A stretch of DNA of 64,000 nt from Idiomarina sp. Its GTDB lineage: Bacteria; Pseudomonadota; Gammaproteobacteria; Enterobacterales; Alteromonadaceae. Where the stretch lies: assembly GCA_020831965.1 (NCBI GenBank), contig JAFIFP010000004.1, positions 1-64,000 of the forward strand, given 5' to 3'. Below the pieces are notes generated by a model that did no database searches, was not told the DNA's origin, and was given only the letters and a program-made list of their open reading frames with translations. The position numbers and the translations under genes are program-made. Positions 29,002-37,697 of the stretch are shown here, in pieces (position 1 is the stretch's first letter; each line of letters begins with the position of its first letter).

Positions 29002-30018
29002 CTAATAATTGGCTTTGTCGCTAAACCACACAACATCGGTGTCGTACTGACTTACTTTGTCAGCGACGCCAAGAGTGAGCGCGAACAGTGCCATACGAAT
29101 CAGGACGCCGTTATCGGCTTGTCTGAATATGGCGAGATTCGGATTCTGGTTCAGATCATTATCTAATTCATTGGCTTCTTCACGTGAATCGCGTGGAAGC
29201 GGATGCATAATGACCGTGTTTGGCTTGTAATGACGGGTGTAAATTTCGCTGTTTAGGCGGAACCGACCGCGATACTGAGCGGCCTCTTCGAGGCTGGCGA
29301 AACGCTCTTGTTGGATGCGTGTCTGATACACAATGTCCGCATCCATGACACCAGCGAGTTGATCGGTCACAGTAAAACGATGACCTGCATCTTCGAGCGC
29401 TGATAGTACTTCCGCAGGCATCGCTAACTCTTGCGGCGATATCAGCGTAAATTGGACGCCCTTGTATAGGCACAAAAGCTTCGACAAAGAATGCACGGTA
29501 CGACCATATTTTAAGTCGCCAATCATGCAAATATGCATGCCATCGATGGTGCGTTGATGATGGTGCAGCTCTTTCTGAATGGTATACAAGTCGAGTAACG
29601 CTTGCGTGGGGTGTTCGTTGGTTCCGTCGCCACCGTTGATCACTGGCACCCGACTCCCTTCGGCAAACTCTGCGACTGAGCCCGCTTTCGGGTGACGCAT
29701 GGCGATAATGTCGCTGTAGCTCGAGAGTACGCGAGCGGTATCGTAAAGGCTCTCACCTTTGGCAATGGCAGAACTTTCCATCCCCGTGGTTTCGCGCACT
29801 TCACCACCAAGTAGGTTAAACGCAGTACCAAAGCTGACGCGCGTTCGTGTTGAAGGCTCGAAGAATAGATTACCCAGAATGGCGCCATCAAGGACCCGAG
29901 TGCGCTTCTTGCGATGCGCATAGGGAATCATTTGGTCGGCAATAGTAAAAACCCGCTGAATAGAGTCTGCGTCGAACTGGTCAACAGAGAGGATGTTTGC
30001 GCCTTCAAATTGCAACAT
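29002..30018 (-). CDS. pyrB: Aspartate carbamoyltransferase catalytic chain
   Basis: PyrB makes carbamoyl-aspartate, the first committed step of pyrimidine synthesis. At 338 residues it is longer than E. coli PyrB (311). S-T-R-T-R (56-60) binds carbamoyl phosphate, H-P-T-Q-A-L-L-D lies in the central part, and H-P-L-P-R follows. No pyrI regulatory gene is adjacent, so allosteric control by a PyrI partner is not supported here. The C-terminal extension (about the last 30 residues) ends V-W-F-S-D-K-A-N-Y. It sits between hemJ and hemL on the same strand. Confidence 0.95.
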   Translation of the reverse strand: MLQFEGANILSVDQFDADSIQRVFTIADQMIPYAHRKKRTRVLDGAILGNLFFEPSTRTRVSFGTAFNLLGGEVRETTGMESSAIAKGESLYDTARVLSSYSDIIAMRHPKAGSVAEFAEGSRVPVINGGDGTNEHPTQALLDLYTIQKELHHHQRTIDGMHICMIGDLKYGRTVHSLSKLLCLYKGVQFTLISPQELAMPAEVLSALEDAGHRFTVTDQLAGVMDADIVYQTRIQQERFASLEEAAQYRGRFRLNSEIYTRHYKPNTVIMHPLPRDSREEANELDNDLNQNPNLAIFRQADNGVLIRMALFALTLGVADKVSQYDTDVVWFSDKANY

Positions 30019-30105
30019 GTTGATGGTTCCAACCTAGGTTAACGTTGGGATGGCATCATACCAGAAGGCGCGGGGTTCAGTAAAAGTTTGCGTGAGCCTT
30101 TGGGG

Positions 30106-30549
30106 TTAAAAACTGGGTTTAATCACCGCCAAAATAATAATGGCAAACAAAAGCAGCACGGGAACCTCATTAAATACCCGATACCATCGCCCAGAACGCG
30201 TGTTGCGATCATGTTTGAATAGGTAAAGCAGACGGAAACAGTACGCGTGGTAGAGTACGAGCAATGCAATGAGGACTAACTTGATTTGCATCCAAGTGCT
30301 CATTGCCAAATAACCCGCGCCATACTTACCGATGATTAGAAAGCCGAAGACAAGAGTTAGGAGCGCAAAGGGCGTAACGAAAAATAGGAGTCGCCGCTCC
30401 ATCACTTTAAATTGTTCGTGAATTACGGGCTCGCTAGTTTCTGCATGGTAGACAAAGATGCGGGGTAAATAGAAAATACCCGCGAACCAAGCAACCATGA
30501 AGATCAAGTGCATGGCCTTGAACCAAAGTATCCATTGATAGTCAGTCAT
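30106..30549 (-). CDS. hemJ: Protoporphyrinogen IX oxidase HemJ
   Basis: HemJ is the membrane protoporphyrinogen oxidase used by many bacteria without HemG or HemY. The 147-residue protein has four membrane segments (about residues 8-26, 54-74, 82-103 and 126-144). The conserved His14 in K-A-M-H-L-I-F-M-V-A-W-F and R-L-L-F-F-V-T-P-F are family features, as is the final V-I-K-P. It lies 87 bases upstream of pyrB on the same strand and 104 bases from a divergent gene. Confidence 0.92.
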   Translation of the reverse strand: MTDYQWILWFKAMHLIFMVAWFAGIFYLPRIFVYHAETSEPVIHEQFKVMERRLLFFVTPFALLTLVFGFLIIGKYGAGYLAMSTWMQIKLVLIALLVLYHAYCFRLLYLFKHDRNTRSGRWYRVFNEVPVLLLFAIIILAVIKPSF

Positions 30550-30653
30550 AGAGGCTGTTCAAACCGTCCCTTCGAAGATGGAATGGTGTTAAAGTACCAC
30601 AGCTGGCAAATAACTCACTAGCGCCGGTGTTGAGAAATTCAGGAGAGCTTTTA

Positions 30654-31364
30654 GTGCTGAAGTTGGGAACGCCCCTTACCGTTAAAATGTTGGCCGCAGC
30701 GGCCGGACTGATGCTGATCATGGCATTGCTTGGCTATTACGGTGGTCATGCCCGTATTCAGTGGCAAAATGATCGTATTGCATGGCACGAGCGCCAAATG
30801 GAAAACCTTCATCAGCAGGTCAATCAACTTGAGTATCAGAAGAACATTTTGCAAGTTGAGTTGGACGTGGAACGTGCCGCAAGTCGGGCATTGCAAGGTG
30901 AGCTGCGTGGCGCCCTAGAAGATAACGCGGTGATTTCGCGTGAGCTCGCATTCTACCAACGCGTCATGGCGCCAGAACTTGATGCGGATGGCGTCGCGGT
31001 CGACTCATTGGTAGTGGCAGCCACTGGCGCGAGCAATAGCTTTTACTTTCGCTTGATTTTGTTGCAGTTGGAGCGAGCACAACAATTAGTAACGGGGCAG
31101 GTGACCATTCAATTAAGAGGGCAGCTCAACGGTGAACGGCAGCAGTATAGTTTGATAGAACTCGCAGGCCTCGCGGACGATGCATCCTCATTCTCAATGA
31201 ATTACTTCTCTTTGCTTGAGGGAACTTTTCAGTTACCGGATGGTTTCCAACCTGAGACGATTTCGGTCCACGTGCGCTCCGGGCGTAGACAGTTAGAGCG
31301 AGTGTTTCAGTGGCAAGAGTTGATGGACGAAGCATTAAATTTAAACGAGTCGGCGAATCAGTAA
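30654..31364 (+). CDS. Membrane-anchored coiled-coil protein (DUF6776-like)
   Basis: A protein of about 236 residues with one N-terminal membrane segment (about residues 11-30), a long coiled coil (about 36-100, rich in Gln, Glu, Leu and Arg) and a C-terminal beta-rich domain of about 110 residues ending acidic. This layout resembles the DUF6776 family that accompanies erpA in pseudomonads and alteromonads; the assignment is from memory. Starts at 30627 (GTG) and 30654 (GTG) share a frame; AGGAG at 30641-30645 fits the second. The function is unknown; an envelope-scaffold role would fit its shape. It is 63 bases upstream of erpA. Confidence 0.65.
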   Translation: MLKLGTPLTVKMLAAAAGLMLIMALLGYYGGHARIQWQNDRIAWHERQMENLHQQVNQLEYQKNILQVELDVERAASRALQGELRGALEDNAVISRELAFYQRVMAPELDADGVAVDSLVVAATGASNSFYFRLILLQLERAQQLVTGQVTIQLRGQLNGERQQYSLIELAGLADDASSFSMNYFSLLEGTFQLPDGFQPETISVHVRSGRRQLERVFQWQELMDEALNLNESANQ

Positions 31365-31427
31365 GTTGATTCATGGTCGCCGATGCGAGAAAATAGAGTT
31401 AACGTTTGACGAGGTAACCATCACGCT

Positions 31428-31775
31428 ATGAGTGCAGTAGAACAGGCTATGCCGATTGAGTTCAGTGACGCCGCCGCGAAGCGAGTGCATGATTTGATTA
31501 GCGAAGAAGAAAATACCGATTTGAAACTGCGGGTGTTTGTGACTGGTGGTGGATGTTCGGGCTTCCAGTACGGCTTCAGTTTCGACGAAGCCGTGAATGC
31601 GGATGACATGAAAATTGAACGTCATGGCGTCACTTTGGTGGTCGACCCCATGAGCTTGCAATATTTAGTGGGCGGCGTTGTGGACTACGAAGAGGGTTTG
31701 CAAGGTTCACGTTTCTTTGTGAATAATCCAAATGCAACGACAACTTGCGGTTGTGGAGCCTCGTTCTCGGTTTAG
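31428..31775 (+). CDS. erpA: Iron-sulfur cluster insertion protein ErpA
   Basis: ErpA is an A-type carrier that passes Fe-S clusters to targets such as IspG in E. coli. The 115-residue protein has the three cluster cysteines at 43 (G-G-G-C-S-G-F), 107 and 109 (T-T-C-G-C-G). A GAGG lies upstream of the ATG. A strong intrinsic terminator follows about 60 bases after the stop, so the transcript ends here. Confidence 0.97.
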   Translation: MSAVEQAMPIEFSDAAAKRVHDLISEEENTDLKLRVFVTGGGCSGFQYGFSFDEAVNADDMKIERHGVTLVVDPMSLQYLVGGVVDYEEGLQGSRFFVNNPNATTTCGCGASFSV

Positions 31776-31832
31776 GTTTTGTGTAAGACAACGCAGACTT
31801 ACTAACAACCCTAGACGACTTGAATTTATTGA

Positions 31833-31859
31833 AGCCTCGCTTTTATGCGGGGCTTTTTT
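31833..31859 (+). terminator. Intrinsic terminator after erpA
   Basis: AGCCTCGC (31833-31840) pairs with GCGGGGCT (31847-31854), with one G-T pair, around the loop TTTTAT, followed by TTTTT. This is a classic rho-independent terminator. Confidence 0.9.
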
Positions 31860-31992
31860 GTACAAAATAGCAACAATTTCGTACAGACCATGAGTGTAGA
31901 TTTAACATTTTCATAATACGAAAACTGTTGATTTGAAAGGGGATTAGATAAAAAATTTGCACCTGTGATTAGCATGCCCTTAGGAGTTATCG

Positions 31993-32376
31993 ATGTTTCG
32001 TTCAGTATTTGCAGCCTGTGTTGTAGGCGCTCTATCTTTAAGTATTAGTGCTCCAGTTCAGGCGAGTGAAGACGTTGCCGAAGGGTTATGTTCGTCGATT
32101 AGCGCAGATGATCGCCAACGTTTCCGCACCATTTTGCACAATTACAATTTACGTATTCGTAATATCTATGACGGCGTACGTTGCAATGGGTACAGCATGT
32201 TGCAGTTTGCGATTACGGCTGAAGCGATTCAGGTCGGTGAAATGTTAAGTCGCCAGTTGCCAGTGCGAACTATTGCCGATGACAAAGTAGACGGGCAGCC
32301 ACTGATTGAATGGGCCGAGCAAGCCGGTTATGCAAGTTCTGACGTGCTCCAAGTCGTACGAGAGCGTATGAATTAA
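31993..32376 (+). CDS. DUF3718-like secreted protein
   Basis: A 127-residue protein with a signal peptide (residues 1-24, ending V-Q-A-S). The mature part has Cys33 and Cys64, which could form a disulfide, and the helical pattern of the DUF3718 family known from Alteromonadales and Vibrio, including R-N-I-Y-D-G-V-R-C-N-G-Y-S-M-L. Function is unknown. The ATG has AGGAG upstream. It is enclosed by two terminators (31833-31859 and 32409-32441), so it forms its own transcription unit. Confidence 0.75.
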   Translation: MFRSVFAACVVGALSLSISAPVQASEDVAEGLCSSISADDRQRFRTILHNYNLRIRNIYDGVRCNGYSMLQFAITAEAIQVGEMLSRQLPVRTIADDKVDGQPLIEWAEQAGYASSDVLQVVRERMN

Positions 32377-32408
32377 GCGACGACTCGCGATAATTTGAAG
32401 ACACATGA

Positions 32409-32441
32409 AGCCCGCTGGAGTTCGTTCTAGCGGGCTTTTTT
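32409..32441 (+). terminator. Intrinsic terminator after the DUF3718-like gene
   Basis: AGCCCGCT (32409-32416) pairs perfectly with AGCGGGCT (32429-32436) around a 12-base loop, followed by TTTTTT. It lies 32 bases after the stop codon of the DUF3718-like gene and 40 bases before pepQ. Confidence 0.9.
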
Positions 32442-32478
32442 GCTACAATAAGCAGCTAATTTTTAGCGTGAGGATTTT

Positions 32479-33783
32479 ATGAGTCACTACCTTCAACACC
32501 TTGAAACAGTACGCGCCCGCTTCGATGAGGCTTTGACCGCACAAGGGCTTCGTAGCGTATTGATCTATTCGGGATATCCGGCGGTGGCCTTCCTCGACGA
32601 CAACAGTTATCCATTCCGCGTGAACCCGTTTTTTAAGTATTGGATCCCAGTGACGGAGAGTCCAAGGAGCTTTATTTTCTATGAAGTGGGGCAGCGTCCG
32701 CGGGTGTTCTTACACCAACCGCGTGACTTTTGGCACGCCCAACCTCAACTGCCACCGGGCGAGTGGCGCGATGCCGTCGATCTGACTCTGATTGAGGGGG
32801 CACAAGCTGTGCGTGGCGCCTTGGGTAGTGACCTGAGTCAGACCGCGTTTATTGGTGAGGGCCCAGAGGTGATTGCTGACTGGGGACTCGCAGCGGTAAA
32901 TCCTGAAACGCTCATCAATCATCTGCATTATCAACGTGCGATTAAAACCTCGTACGAGCTTGAATGTATGCGCAAGGCCAACTATTTTGCGGCGCGTAGC
33001 CATAATGCGGCGCGTGATGCCTTTTACAACAAAGCTAGCGAGTTGGAAATCCACGCTGCGTACTTAGCGGCGATGAAATGTCGGGAGACACAGCTACCCT
33101 ACAACAGCATCGTTGGACTGAACGAGCACGGGGCTATTCTTCACTACGATCATTATGACGTCGACGCGCCTTCGGAGCATCGCTCGTTCTTAATTGATGC
33201 TGGCGCTTACTATAACGGTTACTGTGCCGACATTACTCGTACCTACGCGGCGGAGTCTACGGGCTTCTTTGCCGAGCTCGTGGAAGCAGTCGATCAAGCG
33301 GAGCAGGCCATTATCAGTGCAGTTGAAGTGGGTCGCTCTTACTATGACTTACATGTGGGCATGCATCGCAAGATCGCACAGATTCTCAAGGCCTTTGGTT
33401 TCTTTAAAATTGATGCAGAAACCATTTATGAGCGCGGCTACACCAATGCGTTCTTTCCCCATGGTCTTGGCCACTATATCGGTTTACAGGTGCACGACGT
33501 GGGTGGTTATCTAAAGAATGCTCAAGGCGATGCTTTTGCGCGTGATGCGCGTCATCCGTTCTTGCGACTACGGCGCGATGTGCAGCCGGGTCAAGTGTTT
33601 ACCATTGAGCCAGGGATCTATGTTGTCGATCAATTGCTAGAAGAGTTTGAAGGTAATGAAGACTTTAACTGGCAGCGTATTGGCGAACTGCGCCCTTACG
33701 GCGGCGTGCGTATTGAAGATAGCGTGTTGGTGACAGAAACAGGTACTGAGAACTTAACCCGCAACGCTTTCGCCGCGCTTTAA
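32479..33783 (+). CDS. pepQ: Xaa-Pro dipeptidase (prolidase)
   Basis: A 434-residue M24 metallopeptidase that cleaves dipeptides with C-terminal proline. The dinuclear metal ligands are visible as Asp240 (L-I-D-A-G-A), Asp251 (C-A-D-I-T-R), His332 (G-L-G-H-Y-I-G), Glu377 (F-T-I-E-P-G) and Glu413 (V-R-I-E-D). This is the family of the organophosphorus acid anhydrolase (OPAA) of Alteromonas, which hydrolyses some organophosphates as a side activity. It has its own promoter region after the terminator at 32409. It converges on anmK. Confidence 0.95.
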   Translation: MSHYLQHLETVRARFDEALTAQGLRSVLIYSGYPAVAFLDDNSYPFRVNPFFKYWIPVTESPRSFIFYEVGQRPRVFLHQPRDFWHAQPQLPPGEWRDAVDLTLIEGAQAVRGALGSDLSQTAFIGEGPEVIADWGLAAVNPETLINHLHYQRAIKTSYELECMRKANYFAARSHNAARDAFYNKASELEIHAAYLAAMKCRETQLPYNSIVGLNEHGAILHYDHYDVDAPSEHRSFLIDAGAYYNGYCADITRTYAAESTGFFAELVEAVDQAEQAIISAVEVGRSYYDLHVGMHRKIAQILKAFGFFKIDAETIYERGYTNAFFPHGLGHYIGLQVHDVGGYLKNAQGDAFARDARHPFLRLRRDVQPGQVFTIEPGIYVVDQLLEEFEGNEDFNWQRIGELRPYGGVRIEDSVLVTETGTENLTRNAFAAL

Positions 33784-33791
33784 TCCTAAAG

Positions 33792-34910
33792 CTAGTGCGG
33801 CGGTGTGTAGCTGCCAAGAATGGCTTCACGCTGCGCGCCTGTAACGGCTTTGAGGTTGCCTGGTAAGTGATGCATGTAGCGCATTGCGAGCCAGGCAAAT
33901 AGAATGGCCTCCACCCAATCACCCTCGATCCCTAAGGTTCGAGTCGGGTGCCAATAGATTGAAGGTGCTAGTCGCATTAACGCAGCCCAAAGTGCTCGAT
34001 TATGGGCGCCTCCCCCACAGAGATAAACGGTTTGCGCTGGCGCATGTTGCTTTAATGCGTCGGTTAATGAGCGTGCCGTCAGTTCGAGTAATGTTGCTTG
34101 CACGTCAACCGGCGTGAGGTCGTTGTGAGCGCGCAAGTGTTCTTCGAGCCAACCCATGGTGAAATACTCACGTCCTGTGCTCTTCGGTGGCTTGCGAGCA
34201 AAGAATGAGTCGCTCAGCATGGCATTCAGTAAGGGCTCATCAACTCGTCCGGAAGCTGCCCAGAAACCGTCTTTATCGAAGCTGCCGGAATGATGCAATG
34301 CATACCAGCCATCGAGTAGAGTGTTTGCCGGACCGCAATCGAAGCCCGTCACGTCGCCTGTCTTTGGTAACCATGAGATGTTGGCAATACCGCCCAAATT
34401 GACCACCGCTCGGTGCTCAAACTCGGAATGAAACAACGCTTGATGTAACGCAGGAGCTAGCGGAGCGCCTTCGCCGCCTAAGGCAATATCTTTATGACGA
34501 AATCTTGAAATTACAGGGATCCCAGTTTTGACCGCTAACGTGTCAGGGCAACCAAGCTGAATGGTAAACCCCGGCTGATGATCTGGGTGATGGCGTACGG
34601 TTTGTCCATGGCTGCCTATGGCGCGTACATCCTCAGGTGAGACATTCGCTTTCTTGAGTAAGATATGAATCGCCTTGGCAACAGCTGAAGCAAACTCTCG
34701 ATCCGCCTCAGCAAAGCGGACAAGTTCATTCTCTCCAGGGCGACACAATGCCTCACATTTTTTGCGCAGTGCATCTGGAAAAGGGGCGCTAAGCTTGCCA
34801 ATGACAGCGAGGGGTTTAACCGCAAAGTCCACCAAAATGAGGTCTATGGCGTCCATACTGGTGCCCGAGAGGGCACCCAGATAAAGTTCCTTATATTTGC
34901 TCTTAGTCAT
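33792..34910 (-). CDS. anmK: Anhydro-N-acetylmuramic acid kinase
   Basis: AnmK opens and phosphorylates anhydro-MurNAc, giving MurNAc-6-phosphate during cell-wall recycling. The 372-residue protein shows G-A-L-S-G-T-S-M-D-A-I-D (phosphate loop), G-S-H-G-Q-T-V-R-H, and F-D-C-G-P-A-N-T-L-L-D. Its ATG lies inside the end of mepM (8-base overlap), so hydrolase and kinase are coupled. Gene order mepM-anmK next to tyrS is known from Pseudomonas. Confidence 0.96.
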   Translation of the reverse strand: MTKSKYKELYLGALSGTSMDAIDLILVDFAVKPLAVIGKLSAPFPDALRKKCEALCRPGENELVRFAEADREFASAVAKAIHILLKKANVSPEDVRAIGSHGQTVRHHPDHQPGFTIQLGCPDTLAVKTGIPVISRFRHKDIALGGEGAPLAPALHQALFHSEFEHRAVVNLGGIANISWLPKTGDVTGFDCGPANTLLDGWYALHHSGSFDKDGFWAASGRVDEPLLNAMLSDSFFARKPPKSTGREYFTMGWLEEHLRAHNDLTPVDVQATLLELTARSLTDALKQHAPAQTVYLCGGGAHNRALWAALMRLAPSIYWHPTRTLGIEGDWVEAILFAWLAMRYMHHLPGNLKAVTGAQREAILGSYTPPH

Positions 34911-36210
34911 TATTAAACGCTAAGTAAACGCGCTGACGACTCTCGAGCATAGCAACCTTTGAGGCGGCTAGTTGTTTAAAGGCAGGCAGCTCGTTCGCTG
35001 GTAAAGACTCTGCTTGTGGTAAGTTGACGGTTCGCGGATTGCGATGCACGCCATCGACTAAGAATTCGTAATGCAGGTGCGCGCCAGTCACGCGGCCCGT
35101 GGCTCCCACACGCCCAATCACTTGCCCTTGACGCACACGGTCGCCTTGACTGACTTGGCGTCGGCTTAAGTGCAGGTACTTCGTCATGTAACGCTCACCG
35201 TGTTGCACAAAGATATAGTGACCGTTTAAGTTGTTGTATGCACTGGCAACCACTCGGCCATCGCCAGCAGCCATGACTGGCGTACCTGTTGGCGCTACAT
35301 AATCAATACCATTGTGCGGAGCGACGCGACCGGTTACTGGATGCAGACGTCGCGGATTAAAATCAGAACTCACGCGCGAGAAATGAACCGGAGCACGCAA
35401 GAATGTTTTCTGCATACTCTCACCTTCAGGCGTGTAGTAGCGGCCATTTTCATGGCGAATAGCTTGGAAGGTCTCGCGTTGGTTAATAAACTCTGCAGCG
35501 ATTATTCGACCTGAACCCACATAGTGACCATCAATATATTTTTGCTCGAACAGCACGCTAAATTGGTCGCCTCGGCGAATATCGAGCGCAAAGTCGATAT
35601 CCCAGCCGAACAGTTCGGCGAGGTTCATAATCTGTGATTGCGTTAACCCCGCTTGCACGCCTGCATTCCAGAAGTTACTGGTAATGGTTGCGTGAGCAAA
35701 TTCGAGGCGGGTTTCGACGTCTTTACTATCGCGAGAGCTTGCGTAAAAGCCGTCTTCAGATTGGGTAATGACTAGAGTTTCGGTTTCATTCAAATCGTAA
35801 CGTAATTCAATAATCTCATTGGCATCGTTGCGCGCGATCTGCAACGTGTCGCCTGGATGAATACGCCTGAGGAGGTTTGCGTCTTCAGCTTGTGTAAGGC
35901 GATGCAACTGCTGCGCAGAGAAGCCAAGGCTTTGAAAAATGCGAGCGAGGTTGTCACCTGAACGAATTTCATATTCGACCCAGTCTAATGTGCGCTCCGG
36001 AACCAGGGCAACATCTTCATCTAATAGGTTTAGTTCCAGGGGATAGCGTTTACCGAGCTCGAAACTCTCTAAGCTATAGGTATTGCGTGACGCACTCGCC
36101 TGCTCAGATGGCCAGATAATCAATAGCAATAGAAAGGCACTAATGCCTGAGATTGTAATTTTGTGTCGTCGTGGGAGACGTTTCACGACATTTTTTATCG
36201 GCTTCACCAT
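34903..36210 (-). CDS. mepM: M23-family peptidoglycan DD-endopeptidase, MepM-like
   Basis: A 435-residue envelope hydrolase expected to cut DD-crosslinks in peptidoglycan. Residues about 18-38 form an N-terminal membrane anchor. An OapA/LysM-like domain (E-I-R-S-G-D-N-L-A-R-I-F, about 83-150) precedes the M23 domain, which has zinc ligands in H-N-G-I-D (about residue 298) and the H-L-H-Y-E motif (about 378). D-F-N-P-R-R-L-H-P-V-T-G-R-V-A-P-H is shared with E. coli MepM. It overlaps anmK downstream and is divergent from tyrS. Confidence 0.93.
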   Translation of the reverse strand: MVKPIKNVVKRLPRRHKITISGISAFLLLLIIWPSEQASASRNTYSLESFELGKRYPLELNLLDEDVALVPERTLDWVEYEIRSGDNLARIFQSLGFSAQQLHRLTQAEDANLLRRIHPGDTLQIARNDANEIIELRYDLNETETLVITQSEDGFYASSRDSKDVETRLEFAHATITSNFWNAGVQAGLTQSQIMNLAELFGWDIDFALDIRRGDQFSVLFEQKYIDGHYVGSGRIIAAEFINQRETFQAIRHENGRYYTPEGESMQKTFLRAPVHFSRVSSDFNPRRLHPVTGRVAPHNGIDYVAPTGTPVMAAGDGRVVASAYNNLNGHYIFVQHGERYMTKYLHLSRRQVSQGDRVRQGQVIGRVGATGRVTGAHLHYEFLVDGVHRNPRTVNLPQAESLPANELPAFKQLAASKVAMLESRQRVYLAFNND

Positions 36211-36352
36211 AAACTACCGGAACCCTATTCGTTGCGCACAACAAGCATAATAACATTTTTTGCAAATGACCAGAAACCTTACAGTTCAATGAGGTCAACG
36301 ATTGCAGTAGAATGCCTTTTGGCAAAAAAGTTCACTGAATTTGGAGTAAAGA

Positions 36353-37555
36353 ATGGGTAACGCGGTAGCCGATGCAATGGCGCTGATCACGCGCGGCACG
36401 GATGAGGTGCTGTTAGCCGACGAACTTGAGAAAAAGTTGAGTCGTGGCAAGCCTTTAACGATAAAAGCCGGATTTGATCCAACGGCGCCCGATCTCCATC
36501 TCGGGCACACTGTGCTACTTAATAAATTGAAAATCTTCCAAGATTTAGGCCATCAGGTCATATTTTTGATTGGAGACTTCACCGGCATGATTGGTGATCC
36601 AACAGGAAAAAATGTGACGCGAAAGCCATTGAGTGAAGCCGATGTCCTCGAAAATGCGCAAACTTACAGAGAACAAGTCTTCAAGATCCTCGACCCGAAG
36701 AAGACCCAAGTGCGTTTTAATAGTGAATGGATGAATAACCTAGGGGCGGCGGGCATGATCAAGTTAGCGTCTCGCCAAACCGTTGCGCGGATGCTTGAGC
36801 GCGATGATTTTAAGAAGCGTTATCAGGGCGGACAGCCTATCGCCATTCATGAATTTATCTATCCATTGGTTCAGGGGTGGGATTCAGTGGCCTTGAAAGC
36901 CGATGTAGAACTGGGTGGCACGGATCAGCGCTTCAACCTTTTAATGGGTCGCGAATTGCAGAAAGAGGAAGGGCAGGAGCCGCAAACGGTGATTACGGTG
37001 CCCTTGCTCGAAGGTTTGGATGGCGTGCAGAAGATGTCTAAATCCTTGGGTAACTACGTCGGGATTACGGATGCACCGAATGATATGTTTGGCAAAATCA
37101 TGTCGGTTTCCGATGAACTCATGTGGCGCTACTTTGAGCTATTAAGTTTCCGTTCAGACGCTGAAATTGATGCACTACGTAGTTTCATAGCCGAAGGCGG
37201 CAACCCGCGCGACGTAAAAGTGGCGCTGGCCAAGGAGCTCATTGCGCGTTTCCACGATGAAGCTGCAGCAGAGTCGGCGGAACAGGACTTCATTCAGCGC
37301 TTCCAGAAGAACGCGATTCCAGATGATATGCCAGAGGTAACGCTGTCGGTGTCAAACGAACAGCTCGGCATTGCCTCGGTACTGAAGGAAGCGGGTCTGG
37401 TCCAGTCAACTTCGGAGGCGATGCGCATGGTGAAACAGAGTGCGGTCAAGGTGGACGGTGAGCGCATTGATGATACGAAGTTTCAGTGTGCGTTAGGAAC
37501 GGCTGTCTACCAAGTGGGTAAGCGTAAATTTGCACGAATCACCTTAACGGATTGA
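36353..37555 (+). CDS. tyrS: Tyrosyl-tRNA synthetase
   Basis: A 400-residue class I synthetase. The HIGH motif is H-L-G-H-T (49-53) and the KMSKS loop K-M-S-K-S is at 227-231. A C-terminal S4 RNA-binding domain follows (about 335-400, with the pattern V-K-V-D-G-E-R). The form with K-M-S-K-S rather than K-F-G-K-T is the TyrZ-like type. GGAG lies upstream of the ATG. It is divergent from mepM and is followed by a terminator shared with the convergent chemoreceptor. Confidence 0.97.
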   Translation: MGNAVADAMALITRGTDEVLLADELEKKLSRGKPLTIKAGFDPTAPDLHLGHTVLLNKLKIFQDLGHQVIFLIGDFTGMIGDPTGKNVTRKPLSEADVLENAQTYREQVFKILDPKKTQVRFNSEWMNNLGAAGMIKLASRQTVARMLERDDFKKRYQGGQPIAIHEFIYPLVQGWDSVALKADVELGGTDQRFNLLMGRELQKEEGQEPQTVITVPLLEGLDGVQKMSKSLGNYVGITDAPNDMFGKIMSVSDELMWRYFELLSFRSDAEIDALRSFIAEGGNPRDVKVALAKELIARFHDEAAAESAEQDFIQRFQKNAIPDDMPEVTLSVSNEQLGIASVLKEAGLVQSTSEAMRMVKQSAVKVDGERIDDTKFQCALGTAVYQVGKRKFARITLTD

Positions 37556-37647
37556 TTGGTGGCTTTCGGTATGCAATTCCGGTTTGCTTCGACGTGATGC
37601 GGTGCATCACCTATCTACCGATGTCAGCGAGTTTTAGGCGATAACAA

Positions 37648-37676
37648 AAAAACCCCGGCAGATGCCGGGGTTTTTA
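37648..37676. terminator. Bidirectional intrinsic terminator between tyrS and chemoreceptor gene
   Basis: CCCCGGC pairs with GCCGGGG around AGAT, with an A-run on the left and a T-run on the right. It serves the plus-strand tyrS and the minus-strand chemoreceptor gene. Confidence 0.9.
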
Positions 37677-37697
37677 TTTGGGTTTGCAGGTGCTGTT

